The notes: generated by a model not told the origin, from the sequence alone. Numbered from the stretch's first letter, positions 1 through 11,432 are shown. The stretch is 64,000 nt of DNA from Gigaspora margarita (GCA_009809945.1 WTPW01000329.1:182222-246221); one strand, 5' to 3'. Program-made: numbers and translations.

Positions 1-38
1 CNAAAAANGTAGCTTATTTTCAGAAGCATACAGTAATA
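1..38. repeat. Right end of a truncated M1 MITE copy at the window edge
   Basis: The stretch containing GTAGCTTATTTTCAGAAGC matches the right terminus of the M1 family, whose full copy follows at about 44-598. The same junction of an M1 right end followed by an M1 left end recurs at 14500-14580, so the pair was probably copied as a unit. Several N lie in this stretch. Confidence 0.6.
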
Positions 39-43
39 TAAAT

Positions 44-598
44 ACTGTATATTGCCAAAAAATAAGCCACTTCCAAAAATAAACTACCCCTTCTATTGGT
101 CAAAAAACTCAAAAATATCTTTGAACACAAAAATAAGCTACCCACGATCGATGAAAGTTGCTATATAGTAAAGTCCAAACTTTACTAAGTAAATTGATTA
201 AAGTCGCTTAAGTAAACCTATTTAGAAGTTCAAAATACGTATTCTCTGAAATTTACAACAAAATTGGAGATCTTTTTATTAATTGGTTTTTAATTTGTTC
301 TTTCAACGAAGAGATTAAAATTTTATTAACAAAATATATTTGTTGAACGTAAAAATTAAAAGTCAAATAATAAAAAGTACTCATATTTTGATGAAANTTT
401 CAGCATANGTGTANTTNNGNCTTCNAAACANGTCTACTTAAGCGCTAATAATTAATTTACATAGTAAAATTTAGACTTTACTATGTAACAACTATTGGCG
501 ACTGACCAAAAATTGATTATATCTGAAAATATCCCAGATTTTTAGTGTCCAAAATCGTCCAAAAAAGGTAGCTTATTTTCGGAAACATATGGTATATT
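44..598. mobile_element. MITE, family M1 (TIR ATACTGTATATTGCC...)
   Basis: Non-coding palindromic element with imperfect terminal inverted repeats. The left end carries CTGTATATTGCC then AATAAGCCACTTCC; the right end carries GGTAGCTTATTTTCGG then ATATGGTATA. Inner inverted arms carry the AGTAAAGTCCAAACTTTACT and TTTAGACTTTACTATG motifs. Related copies lie at 5926-6098, 10460-10890, 13085-14515, 14515-15075, 24655-26305 and 26890-28520. No transposase is encoded. The superfamily is not assigned because the TSD is unclear. N bases at 397-432 fall inside. Confidence 0.65.
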
Positions 599-702
599 TT
601 TATATTTTAAACAAGTTTACTTAAATATAAAGTAAGAATTAAGAAACTTGTTTAAAATTTAAAAATATATTTATATTATTCAAACTCAAACTAGTTTGCA
701 AA

Positions 703-1443
703 GTCCTGCGGGTCGATAGCGTAGTGGTTGCGCTCCCAGGACATTGCCGCTTCTTTACATAAGGTCGCCAGTTCAAGTCCTACGAACGGCAAAATAACTA
801 CACACGATCATGTGAAGAACGACTTGAATTAGGATGCTAGGACCATGTTTGGACGGCTCAGCCACATCTCTGGTTTGGCTGGATAAAGGCTCTCCGGACA
901 TTTGGGATAGATGTTGTATAACTTGCTCTAACGGGGTCTTGATCTTCGTTCTTCTCTGCAATGTGTGGCCTCAGGGGTGAAAAACTTCTAGAAAATTTGG
1001 AACGAGAGTTGGGGTCTGTTCGAACTCATCTGCTGCTAGTTCCGGTCCCCTTTGAGAAACTTGGACAGTCCCGGTAAAATCCCCCGGTTGTAATTGGGTC
1101 GGCCGATTAAGTTCGGTTGGAATTAAGTTCTGGTTAAATCCCCCGGTGGTAAATGGGTCAGCTAATTAGGTTCAGTTGGAATAAGAATTACTTGGATAGT
1201 TCTGGTTAAATCCCCTAGTGGTAAATGGGTCAGCTGATTAGGTTCAGCTGGAATAAAAAATAGGATGGCTTAGCCGGTTAGCCACGGTAGAACTTAAAAT
1301 TAGTAATAGATGAACATATGTAGATCATTACAAATGTACAATAAATGTAGGGCCCAGTTGGGTTCCATGACTAATGACCTTAATAAAAGACCGCAAATAT
1401 GCGGCTTCGGGTGTACGCCCGAAGAAATATAAAAAAAAAAAAA
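703..1443 (+). mobile_element. tRNA-derived SINE with poly(A) tail and 15-bp TSD
   Basis: The 5' part is tRNA-like: an A-box-like TAGCGTAGTGGTTGC near 717 and a B-box-like AGTTCAAGTCC near 771. A long unrelated body follows, ending in a poly(A) run at 1428-1443. The flanks AAACTAGTTTGCAAA occur at 688-702 and 1444-1458 and form a perfect target-site duplication. A related sequence without the insertion is present at about 15130-15145. The body holds three diverged tandem units (see the separate entry). At about 740 bp it is long for a SINE. No coding capacity is seen. Confidence 0.8.
1071..1253 (+). repeat. Three tandem units of about 65 bp inside the SINE
   Basis: Three diverged copies of a unit containing GGTTAAATCCCCCGGTGG and GGGTCAGCTAATTAGGTTC begin near 1073, 1132 and 1203. 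They are internal to the SINE body and suggest that it was lengthened by local duplication. Confidence 0.75.
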
Positions 1444-1632
1444 AAACTAGTTTGCAAACTTCAAATCAAACTCAAATCAAACTTTGATTGAAATTTGGGT
1501 TTGGTTTGAGTTTGATTATTTTTTATTTGAGTTTGGTTTGATTTCAAACTTTATAAAATTTATAGTTTGAGTTTGGTTTGATTTGGGGTTTGATCAAACT
1601 CAAATCAAACCCGGATCAAACTTCGGAACCCT

Positions 1633-2086
1633 ACATAGAAGTAAATTTTTGATAGCAATACTAGGTAGTTATAAGTATAGTCACATGTTATGTGCTATGT
1701 CTGAAAAATTTTTGTAATAATTATATTATGTTTACAGTATCTATAGTACAATATGTGATACAATAATGTCAATAATGTAATGATATAAATATAAAAAAAA
1801 TTATTTAAGAAAAAAATTAGTTTCTTAAGCAACAAAAGATCAAAACAGTACTATTTAACTATATAATACTTATTATAGTTTATAGTAAATAAAATTAGAA
1901 CATGTTTCATATTGTAGTTTTATATTTGACTCTTTTGACTATTTTTGCAAGAAATCAATAAGTTACTATAGAAGCTAGATAAAAAATATACTAATAGTAT
2001 AATTAATAATGAAGTTAGTAATAAAACAAATAATAAAATCAATAATAAAATAAACAATAAAGCCAATAATAAAATTATTGATGAAA
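1633..2086. other. AT-rich intergenic stretch with short AATAA-type repeats
   Basis: No gene is seen. The part from about 2000 to 2100 is a degenerate simple repeat of units such as AATAATAAAATC, which also forms the target of the next SINE. Confidence 0.5.
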
Positions 2087-2104
2087 TAAATAATGGGGTT
2101 AATG

Positions 2105-2722
2105 AACCTTAGAGTCAATAGCTTAGTAGTTAAGCTTTAAGGTCACCAATCGAAAGTTGCTGGTTCAAGTTCGTCTAAGGGCAGAATTGAATTTGTGTTA
2201 GGACCCGATTTGGAATAACTGAAGTCACCAACTTAGCCATAAGGATTATATAAAGTATGTCAATGGTAGCAATCCAGCCTGTTGATAATAGGACTAGTGG
2301 AAGTCAAACCTGTATTGACAGTCAGGGCTCTAGGTAGGAGTCAAGATGCTAGTACAACTTCTTATAGATAAGTGGTGAAGCAAGGACTGGTCTAGATGGA
2401 TATAGGCAGAACTGAAACACTATGAGAAAACAGGGACCTGGGACGTCAAATGATAAACACACCCTATCCAAACTTGGATTTGCCAGGGCTGGCTATGCAG
2501 ACCAAGGATCAATGCATCTGAAATAGAGCACTATAAGTGTATACAATTGTTGGATTTGAATAGTTAGTTGTAGTAGTTTAAGGAATATGCTCTTACTACA
2601 AAGTTGGTTTGGATACAGCCTGATCACAAGTGGAAGCCTTGGTAACTGTGGCCTATTAACATGAACATTTGGGTCTGATAGTTAGTAGTGTATATCGTTG
2701 GGATTAGAAGTGAAGAGAAAAA
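2105..2722 (+). mobile_element. tRNA-derived SINE, second copy
   Basis: The 5' end is tRNA-like, with A-box-like TAGCTTAGTAGTTAAG near 2120 and B-box-like TGGTTCAAGTTCG near 2160. The body runs to GAAGAGAAAAAAAA near 2715-2725. The flanks AATAATGGGGTTAATG (left) and AATAATAGGGTTAATAG (right, about 2725-2741) look like a TSD with one mismatch. However, the target is itself a simple repeat, so the duplication is less secure than at the first SINE. Confidence 0.65.
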
Positions 2723-3355
2723 AAAATAATAGGGTTAATAGTATTGAGATTGAAAATGGAATCAATAATGATAGTGATAGTATGTATCTATATCTATCAG
2801 ATATCAGTATTGCTATACAGTTTTAAAACTAAATTTGGTACTTGTATTTCTTTTTTAGAAGCACTACCCTACAATTTTTCCTTGTTAGGTATTGGTTTTA
2901 CCTTCCAAAACTAAAGTGATGTAAATCTTTTTTTGAAGTTTATAGTTGATATTTTGGATTTGCCATAATCAAAAAAAGAGTTAATTGATGATTTGCAAGT
3001 AAATGAGAACTTAATACTGAAAGAATTTTTATATTAAAACATAATAAAAAAATATTAAGTCAGAATTATGATTTCTATAGTATTATAATAATTTTTATTC
3101 TTAAATTACTTATAACTTTTTATCTATTTAACTAATTTTACCAATCCTATATTATTAAAATTACAAAAACTAGTTTTACAACTTTAATTAGAAGCTTACA
3201 GAATATTAGTTTAATAAAAAAATTAACTTTACTTAGTCAGAAATACTGATTTTAATATTTTATATATGTTGCTATAGATTTTATTAACACAAATTCTAAT
3301 TTATTTGTGGATCATCAATTAAAAAATGTGATAGTATGATAAAGTACCAATTATT

Positions 3356-4231
3356 AGAAAAAGATCTTCTGTAACTCTATCCGCTGATCACCTGTACCAA
3401 CAAAACACTAATACTTTAGAAGTAAAGTTTTAAAGAAACAGTAAAAAAACTTAAAAAACATGCACTCAGGCAGCTATTATTTGGGGATATAGCCAACTAA
3501 GTATCTGCTAATAACTTTAGAGTTTGTCACTCACTGATTCAGCCTTGGTACTTGTCGTTTAGAGGTAAAGTTCATAGACTACCTGCTAACAAGCTTAGAG
3601 TTTATCACTTACCAAAACATCTAGGATTTGAAAACAAGAAGTACTTTGTGGCTCTCTAATGAAAATGGGACTTTATGGGAAGAACTACTGTCCTTATTTT
3701 GGCTATAAGTAAACCTCCTTTGGTGTTACTAGTTTGTGAAGAATTTTTGAAAAAGTGGCCGATTTGGTTTATCCTCTTTAAAAGATATGCAGTATTTACT
3801 GCTTCCAAAAAAGAAAGATACTGACTAATTTGAATACAACTGTTATGAGTGGCTTGAAAACAAGTAACGTGAACTGACATGTGAAAACTCTTGGAAAACC
3901 TGCTGGAAGAAGATTCTAGAAGCTCTTGGTTCAAGCAGTCTGGTTTATATGACTGCTTTTTGTTTAACATACTGGGACCTGGACCAGTTAGAATGGACTG
4001 GGTTTGCGATATTAACAATTTTTATTTCTGAAGTCTAACAGGTTATTCATAACCTTGTTCAGCTAACATTAAGGCCTCAGATAAAGATTGAGGGTAGCAG
4101 AAGGCCATTATGAAGTTCGAGTTTCTTTTTCACTCTAGGATATTTTAAATATTATTCTCTTCTGCATGTAATAGTATTTAATTCTAATAAAGATAAAGAG
4201 CAAGCAAGGTCTTGGTTATAAACCAGAAAAA
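3356..4231 (+). mobile_element. 875-bp poly(A)-tailed non-autonomous retroelement, copy 1
   Basis: This begins with AGATCTTCTGTAACTC after a short lead and ends with AATAAAGATAAAGAGC, a short stretch and an A run. The flanks AAAGTACCAATTATT at 3341-3355 and 4232-4246 are a perfect 15-bp TSD. A second copy at 13346-14220 is similar throughout and has its own TSD. There are no tRNA-like boxes and no reading frame conserved between copies, so this is probably a LINE-mobilised non-coding element. It sits inside the FAR1 domain of the MULE pseudogene, so it is younger than that gene. Confidence 0.8.
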
Positions 4232-5309
4232 AAAGTACCAATTATTGGGATGTGAATTTGGAGGAAAATATAATCCCAAAAAAAATATAAAATTAATAAC
4301 TACCATAATCCAAATTGCAAGAATATTAGTAGCATATAAATTTAAATTTCTCCAAGGACCTTATTGTATTATAATTACAACATTTGTTAATGGTCATAAT
4401 CATGAACTCTTTTCTGAAACTTGCAAATATAGTAATAATTTTGATTAATTGGAGAAGACATATTGAATGATATTGAATTCTATACCAAGAATAGAAATCT
4501 TTAAATTACTGTGCAATATTAGTTGCTTAAAGCCAAGTACCCAGATATATCTTTCTTGGCATAGACTTTGCAAATACAATTTATCGATTTAAAGCTAAGT
4601 CTAAGAATCTTGAATTAGTTGCTTTATATCTTCTTTTATTTTTTATCAAGAAGCAGTTAGAGGAAACAGGTTGGATTGTTAAATTTGAATTAGATAATGA
4701 TAATCATCTTATTAAACTTGGTTTGAATAATATAATATTATTCTTAATAATAATACAGCCAAGACAAATCAATATTAAATGCTTTTTAGTTTGTTTTTTT
4801 TTGTAGATAACAATACTAAATCTCGCTTGGTAGCACAAGCATTAGTATCTGACAAGACAGTTGCTTCATTTTTAATAATCCTTCAATGTACTATAAAAGC
4901 CACTAGTGTTGAACCTTTAGTATTTATTATAGATGCAGATCTAGCAATAGATAATGCACTTAAACAAGTATATGGGACTACTAAGTCATTGTACTATATT
5001 TACCATATTAGTCAAAACCTTTCTAAAAATCTTAAAGCAACATTAGACAATACATATAGTCAATTTATTAATAAGTTCTATTATTGCTGTAATATCTTAG
5101 ATATTGTATTATTTGAAGAAAGATGGCAAAGCCTATTGCTAAGGTTTCCACTTGCTACAAATTATATTTAAATCAAGTTCTTTATTCCAGTCGTCATGTA
5201 TGGGCTTGTGTTTTTATATTTAAAGTTTTTACTAGTAGGAAATAAATATTTTCTACTATTGATCATATTATATCAAATTACTTAATACCTTATATCTAGA
5301 GGTTAGAAC

Positions 5310-5503
5310 CAGTGTTTAAAATCTATATGCGAAACCTGCAGAATGCAGATTGAAAGTTAATTCCGCACACAAAAATTTTTAGTAATCTGTGGATTTTATT
5401 ATGTGTTGCGCATGTTGCGCTTAATTATTTGATTTTTTTATTATATTTACAAGAATTGCTAAATTTTTCCGCATATTAAAATAAAATTGAATTTTAAACA
5501 CTG
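5310..5503. mobile_element. hAT-type MITE (TIR CAGTGTTTAAAAT, 8-bp TSD)
   Basis: Termini CAGTGTTTAAAAT and ATTTTAAACACTG are inverted repeats. GTTAGAAC is duplicated at 5302-5309 and 5504-5511. The 8-bp duplication and CAG-type TIR are typical of hAT elements. It is 194 bp, non-coding, and inserted in the MULE pseudogene. Confidence 0.85.
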
Positions 5504-5925
5504 GTTAGAACTGCTTAAAATATTTCTTAATCATTTAATCAATTAACTATTTAATTTGGTTAGCATTAAAATAAGTCTGGCTCACAACTAACATAATTTT
5601 GCCTAGAACTATAAAGCAATTTTTAAATGGTTAAACAGTTCCAATTTCTACTTATATTCTTTCATCTGAACATATTGAAATAACCCAATATTTATATTTT
5701 AATGCAATATTAGCCAACTTTGGAATAATTGATTCATATAATAAGGTATGAAATTTATTAGAGCAATTATATATAATAAATAGTTTTACAATTTAAATCT
5801 AATATTTTATTATTTTATTTAATGCTTTAAAAATCAGTTCTGAATATAATTTAGTTTTCTACTTGAATTAGTGATATAGTAGAGTCATCCCAATAAAGTC
5901 CCAATAGATTTTTTAATACCGTATA

Positions 5926-6098
5926 TTACCAAATAGAAGCTACCCCGAATAAAAGCTACTCTCTCAATTTTGGATTAAAAATTTGGAGAAAGTTATTATG
6001 TTTTAATAATAAAATTGGACCCAAATAGAAGCTACTCACTCTTTTTGGTCTGAAAAACTCTCAAAATTTTGGTAGCTTCTATTCGGCAATATACGGTA
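5926..6098. mobile_element. Short M1-type MITE
   Basis: Left ATACCGTATATTACC followed by AGAAGCTACC; right GGTAGCTTCTATTCGGC followed by ATATACGGTAT. It is an internally deleted relative of the longer M1 copies and lies inside the 5882-6350 element. Confidence 0.75.
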
Positions 6099-6117
6099 TA
6101 AAAATATGGCATAGCAT

Positions 6118-6280
6118 AGGACCCAAATATACATAGATAGGTCAGGTTAATGTAAAATTACTAAAAATAGAAAGATTCGCAAAAAAATCTCAAAAATAAG
6201 TAAAAAATTACTAAAAATAAAAAAATCTGTATAAAATTCTCAAAAAATAAGCAAACTAATACCTGATCTATCTATGGCAT
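6118..6280. mobile_element. AGGACC-type palindromic MITE
   Basis: It starts AGGACCCAAATATACATAG and carries ATAGATAGGTCAGGTT and the inverted CCTGATCTATCTATGG at the right. The terminal GGGTCCT is missing on the right, so this copy is truncated. Confidence 0.65.
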
Positions 6281-7145
6281 AACTTTTTATTAAGTACTAT
6301 AACTACAATTTGTTGTATTTATTGGACTTCATTAGGATGATTCTCTATATAACTAGCTTGAATTAAGTTTAAGTTTAAAGTATATTTAATTTGATATATT
6401 AATTTGTTGAGATACAACTAACTATTTATAATTTATTATAATTATAGAATGAAAACATAAGTAACAATTTTATAGAAGATGTTTATAATACAAGACAAAT
6501 CATATTTAAATCAATGATTATGAAAGTTGGCCAAGCTAATGTTCAGAAAATTTAACAAATTATGAAAAAATGGCCAGAAAATAGATAATGAAAGCACTTT
6601 ATAATTATATAGTTCTATTTTTTACCTTTGTATATATATGTTAAATATTTTTTTGTAGTATTATATGCTAGCACTATTTTTAAGTACCTTTAGTATCTGA
6701 AATTGCTGGATTGTATATTTTAATAATTGTATCATGCTGGTATTGTAACAACAAAAAAGGGCAAATAATCAATTTAACATAGCCTTTGCAAATAAAAATG
6801 CTATAAGAGCTCAACAAAATCAAACAATACCAATAATTCTCTGGCTATTTTCTATATCCTGTTCAATAGCAACAAATAATTAGTCTGCAGTAGTCCGATG
6901 AACAAAATTTGAAGAATTATAGGGTCTTGTATGACAAGAAACTCAACTTGTAGATAAATGTAATAACAATCAGATAGTATAATAGTTGAGAACATTTATT
7001 GACCAAAAGAAATGATTTTTAAAAAACCAACAAAATGGAATGGTGACTGGTAAATCTAACAATAGTGATAAAAATGATGATTTGGAAATTTCTAATTTGC
7101 TAGTTATCAAACATAGAGGCAGGCCTACAACCAAACAATTCAAAT

Positions 7146-7322
7146 AGGACCCTGAAATATATATAGATAGGTCAGGTATTAGTTTGTTTATTTTGAGGAT
7201 TTTTATGGATCGTTTCTATTTTTAGTAATTTTTTGCTTATTTTTGAGGTTTTTTCCGCAGATCTTTCTATTTTTAGTAATTTTATAATTAATATGACCTA
7301 TCTATATATATTTTAGAATCCT
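7146..7322. mobile_element. AGGACC-type palindromic MITE
   Basis: The left AGGACCCTGAAATATATATAG and the right TATATATTTTAGAATCCT are inverted. The interior has paired TTTTGAGG and GATCTTTCTATTTTTAG words as in the other copies. It abuts the RGRP-type tail of the MULE pseudogene. Confidence 0.7.
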
Positions 7323-8090
7323 ATTTACCTAGTAATATAGTATTTGTTAATAACTAATAACTAATTCTATTAGCACTATTGGCTCCATTGGTTCTATTGG
7401 CTCTATTGGTTTGCAAGTTTTTCAATAGAGTATATTTATTGCCAACTCTAAATAGGAATAGGCCTCTATAGTGAATGGATATTAGGTAATAAATATCAGT
7501 ACCCTAACTAAAAAGATTTATATAAGAACAATACTAATATACAAACTATTTATAATTTACAAACAAAAAAAAAATTTTGAATAGTTTTTTTTAAAAAAAT
7601 ATAAATAAGCAATTATTTTTTGAATCTTTAATTTTTTGAACAAAATTTTGTACAAGTACTTGTTATTAAAAATAAATTTATTTTATAGTAGTATATATTT
7701 AATTAATAAGATTTTAGTTGCTATAAAATTGGTTTGAGTAATTGAATTATATTATTAACTATTAGCTAGTTATCATCTTGTAAGTATAAAGAAGAAAGAT
7801 ATCTATTTTTAATAACAAAAATATTTAACATGTTTTGTATTTAAAAATTTTTTTAACATTATATAGGTGCTATTTTATCTTGTTTTTATTTCAAATTAGG
7901 TTTTATTTCAACTATTTTCTTAATTGTAACTTTTTTTAAAAAATTACTAAGTTTTGTTAAATTTCAAATTTTTATTACAAAATTTCAAACTTTTTTTATA
8001 ATTAGAAATACTAGCTACAATACAAGCTATGTTTTGTATAACAATATTAATATGTATATATCAGATATAGTATATTATTAATAAACTAAT
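7323..8090. other. AT-rich stretch without a recognised gene
   Basis: It holds a short run of TATTGGCTC-type repeats near 7378-7415 and otherwise AT-rich sequence. It may include the decayed C-terminal part of the minus-strand hAT gene that follows, but no dimerisation motif could be read. Confidence 0.4.
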
Positions 8091-8099
8091 TCATAATTA

Positions 8100-8730
8100 T
8101 TCAAATTCTGTTTAGGTTTTTGTCTAGCAGCTATTATAAATTGTACATTGTTAGTTGTAATATCTAACAATTTATTAATAGTTTTAGCATGATCTAATAC
8201 TTGTATAATAGCTTGTTAAATGTTTATAGCAGTGTATTGCTCATTAAGAGAAAGAAAATCAAGCAAAAATTGTCATAATTGCTATTTACTATTAATAAAA
8301 TGAATTATAATACCAAAATATGATTGTATTGTAATAAACTCTATATGTTACATGTAATTAATACTTTTTTAGGCTTTTTAAGTTCTTCTAAAATGATTTG
8401 TATATATAATCATATTTTTTTATATTTTGGTTCATATAGTTTGTCTTCAAGTATCTTTAATATATTAATAAAAGTAAGAATTGTTGACAATAAAAAAAAA
8501 AGCTAACAACAAACTATAAAAACTACAATTTTATCTATAAGTTGTAAGTGTTATTGATTTGTTCTTGAATAATGTTTATTTACAAATCTATCAAAAATAC
8601 TTTGTTAATTACCAACTTGATTACTATATTTATTATATAAATATTTAGCAAGAGTTTTTGGTATATTAGTTGGCTTATATTTAAAGCAGTATTTTGTACA
8701 AATAAGTGATTTAAGATCATTTTAATATTA
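8100..8730 (-). pseudogene. hAT transposase pseudogene with BED-type zinc finger
   Basis: Reading the minus strand from about 8730 gives a BED-like finger (CTKYCFKYK followed by TLAKYLYNKYSNQ). Further on comes a typical hAT core segment: IIHFINSK, then QFLLDFLSLNEQYTAINI, then QVLDHAKTINKLLDITTNN near 8250-8130. Several in-frame stops are present, including where conserved Trp codons are expected (before QL and before QFLL). The rest of the core and the C-terminal dimerisation domain are not readable. It could be the decayed source of one of the hAT-type MITE families here, but the pairing cannot be shown from this window. Confidence 0.7.
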
Positions 8731-8959
8731 ATTCTTTTAAAAAATACTTGCAAACTCAAAAAGCTGCTTATATATTAAGTGAAACTATACTAAGTTTAGT
8801 TTCTTTACTAATATTTGTTAATTTATTAATTTGTTTAGTTATTAAACTTTTTGCTAAATTAGTATTATTAGTTTTAAACCTATTTTTAGTTCAAAAATTA
8901 CTTTATTGAATATCCAATTCTGATATATTTATTAGTAAAATAAAATTTGCTTGCAGTAT

Positions 8960-10060
8960 ATTCAATATAATTATTAAAAATTAATAAATATTTTCAAGAA
9001 GAAAGTTATATAGTTACTTTTTACTAGTAAAATTGAAAAAATATTATAAATAAAAACTTAAATAAATTAATTTATTATTTATATTGTTAAATAGTTTTAA
9101 TAAAGAAAATTTAGAACATTATACAATTACATATATCAATATATTATACAATAGCCATTTAACTAAATTTCTAATTTAGAAAGAAAAGATTAAACATATT
9201 ATGTATTAGTTATCTAGCAAACTCTAATGATTATAATTTATTTCTTTTTGTAATTTGTTGTATTATATCATAATCATGTTTATTTAAATAAAACTTAGTT
9301 GGTCAGTACAATTTGAAAATCATGATCATAAATTGCTAGATAATACAAATATTGAGATAAATGTTATAAAATTTGTCTAGTTATATAAAAAATTGCTACT
9401 GTACAGTACTGTTAGCCAATCATTTGACCAATTAAACAAATTTTGCAATATTAATTAATGTATAATCAATATTCTATACATATTGATAATTATATATTGA
9501 ATACATATTTGAACCTTATTATAAAATATTATAAAGACCTTATAAATAATTTTTTTTTACTTGGTATCACTCAATTTCTTTAAATATGATCTAACTCTAT
9601 ATTGTACTTATCAAAAGTCAAATAGGAGTACTATAAATATAATCTATAAATATATTTTTAAATGTTCATTATACTAAATTTAAAAAATTACAAATATACA
9701 TACATTTTAGTTGTGCATCCAAAATAATAAGTTTTATTGTATTATAATTTTTAGAAGTTTAGTAGTAAAATTTAAATTTGTATTAATAGTTTCTTTTAGT
9801 AATCTCATTTACAGAAATTTTGCTTGTAATTTGATCTGTACAAACTAAACTGAATTAAGATTTTATATTGTAAAATAACAGGTTTTTAAAAATATAAATA
9901 TACTGTATAGTTATTATTATGCTTAATTAAAAATGGAATTAATATTCCAAGCATTATTTTGTATTAGTAATATTAGAATATACTTTTACAAAAACTTGAT
10001 ACAAATATTGCAAATAATTAAGCTTTTAATTATTAAATATTATTTTAGAAAAAATATATT
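8960..10060. other. AT-rich stretch, nothing recognised
   Basis: Very AT-rich with no open frame of interest and no clear inverted termini. Confidence 0.4.
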
Positions 10061-10208
10061 TGTCGCTTGGCAGTGAAAGTTACCAGATTGTGATTGACCA
10101 ATTAGATTGTGTAATGGTATGATCAAAACAAAAAACAAAGCATCGAACTTACTATTGTTAGAATTAGAGTTAGAGCCATAGTTAAGGTTTGGATAGGGTG
10201 CTATATAT

Positions 10209-11250
10209 CAGTGTTGGGAATTGGACATGTCCAATTAAAATTTTTGATTGGACAGTTTTGGACATGTCCAAAACTGTCCAAAACTGTCCAAAACTGTTCA
10301 AAATTGTCCAAAACTCAAAATCTTTTTAAATTAGCAAAAATATATAATATTTATATTTTTGTACTAAATAAATAAAATAAAGATTATGTACATAATATAA
10401 GTTTTATATTTAATGGAATGCCCTAGTGATAGGACTATTGACCAATCAAATTTTATAATATTAAAAAAAAACTCAAAAATGTCTTTGACCTGAAAATAAG
10501 CTACCCCACAATCGACAGAAGTCGCTACATAGTAAAGTCTAAATTTTACTAAGTAAATCGATTAAAATCGCATAAGTAAACTTATTAAGGAGGTCAAAAT
10601 ACATCTACCACAAAATTTCATAAATAAAAAAGAATTTTTTATTAATTGACTTTTGATTTTTACATTCGACGGAAAAATTAAAATTTTTTAAAAAAATATA
10701 TTCGGCGAACGTAAAAATTAAACGTTGAATAATAAAAAATTATTTAATTTTAATAAAAATTTCAGAGTATGTGTATTTTGGTCTGCCAAACAAGTTTACT
10801 TAATCGATAATTATTGATTACCATAGTAGAATTTAGACTTTACTATGTAGCAACTATCTGCGATTAACTAAAAATCGATTTTACTTCAATATTATTGGCT
10901 ATTTATATGCTATTTATACTATATATATATATAGGACGTGATATATGGGGGACCCAAAAATTATGTGATTTACTGCACTTCCCTAAATATTGAAATAATA
11001 TCTAGAATATTGTTAAAATTCTGCAAAATAAGTTTAATATAGGCCAAAGTTTTAAACTATACTTTTTTTTTAGACATTATTTGAGCAAATAATATAATTA
11101 TATTAGAAAATATTTGATTGGCTAATAAAAATTATTATATATAAAATAATTGTCCAAAACCAATTAAATTTAGTTTTGGTTTTGGACAGGTTTTGGACAG
11201 GTTTTGGACACTGTGTCCAAAAACCAAAATTGTCCAATTTCCCAACACTG
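10209..11250. mobile_element. hAT-type MITE (TIR CAGTGTTGGGAA) with nested M1 copy
   Basis: The ends CAGTGTTGGGAA(A)TTGGAC are inverted. CTATATAT is duplicated at 10201-10208 and 11251-11258. Tandem TGTCCAAAAC words lie just inside both ends. An M1-family copy without clear termini occupies about 10460-10890. Confidence 0.8.
10460..10890. mobile_element. M1 MITE copy without intact termini
   Basis: It contains the family's diagnostic AATAAGCTACCCC, CTACATAGTAAAGTC and TTTAGACTTTACTATGTAGC motifs, but the ATACNGTATATTGCC ends are not visible. Confidence 0.6.
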
Positions 11251-11432
11251 CTATATATAGTAAAATTTTGCAAAGAATTTTTTTTTTGTATAAAAAAAGT
11301 AGTTTTATAGACAAAATTTTAAGTTAGAAGTGATTTTTTAGAAAAGTCAAAATTTTTGTATTTTCAAATTATATGTGATTCTTTGATCTAATTGGTTGAT
11401 CACAATCCAGTGACTGTTACTACTAGCAACAA

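Larger units (their letters stand above)
675..1632. repeat. TTTGA-rich palindromic repeat interrupted by a SINE
   Basis: Purine/pyrimidine-patterned sequence made of CAAACTCAAATCAAAC-type words in both orientations, ending in GGAACCCTA. It is split by the SINE at 703-1443. An uninterrupted relative lies at 15122-15319 and another copy at about 12890-13090. The GGAACCCTA end is shared with the TIR element at 15328-15611, so this is probably a non-autonomous DNA transposon family rather than a true satellite. Confidence 0.6.
5882..6350. mobile_element. TIR element (AGAGTCATCC) hosting two nested MITEs
   Basis: The outer ends AGAGTCATCCCAATAAAG (left) and its imperfect complement ending GATGATTCTCT (right, about 6325-6350) enclose a short M1-type MITE (5926-6098) and an AGGACC-type MITE (from 6118). 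The nesting implies at least three sequential insertions. Confidence 0.6.
2855..7146 (+). pseudogene. MULE transposase pseudogene, FAR1-like, interrupted by other elements
   Basis: This is a broken Mutator-like transposase. Near 4245 the frame reads CEFGGKYNPKK and continues to NGHNHEL near 4400, which is the FAR1-type zinc-binding DNA-binding domain (Cys and His-x-His). At 4805-5165 the MULE catalytic domain follows: NNTKSRLVAQALVSD, then FIIDADLAIDNAL with a catalytic-type Asp, then YHISQNLSKNLK. Further decayed coding continues past 5170 (SSRHVWACVF). KHRGRPTTKQFK near 7110-7145 resembles the AT-hook-like tail of such proteins. The N-terminal part near 2865-2995 is weak. The gene is split by a poly(A)-tailed element (3356-4231) in the FAR1 region and by several MITEs, and it has many in-frame stops. 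The family call is good; the outer limits are approximate. Confidence 0.75.
10062..11432. mobile_element. Outer TIR element containing a nested hAT MITE
   Basis: The left end TTTGTCGCTTGGCAGTG and ATTGTGATTGACCAATTAGA are matched in inverted orientation by CTAATTGGTTGATCACAAT and CACTG-containing sequence ending near 11432. The hAT-type MITE 10209-11250 is inserted in it, and an M1 fragment is inserted in that MITE. This gives three levels of nesting. A partial relative of the end lies near 60900-60960. Confidence 0.6.

Noticed and set aside
3656-4018. 120-codon minus-strand frame in the 875-bp retroelement (and 13613-13861 in the other copy)
   Set aside because: The frame is not conserved in length between the two copies and has no domain. 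It is a chance frame in a non-coding element.
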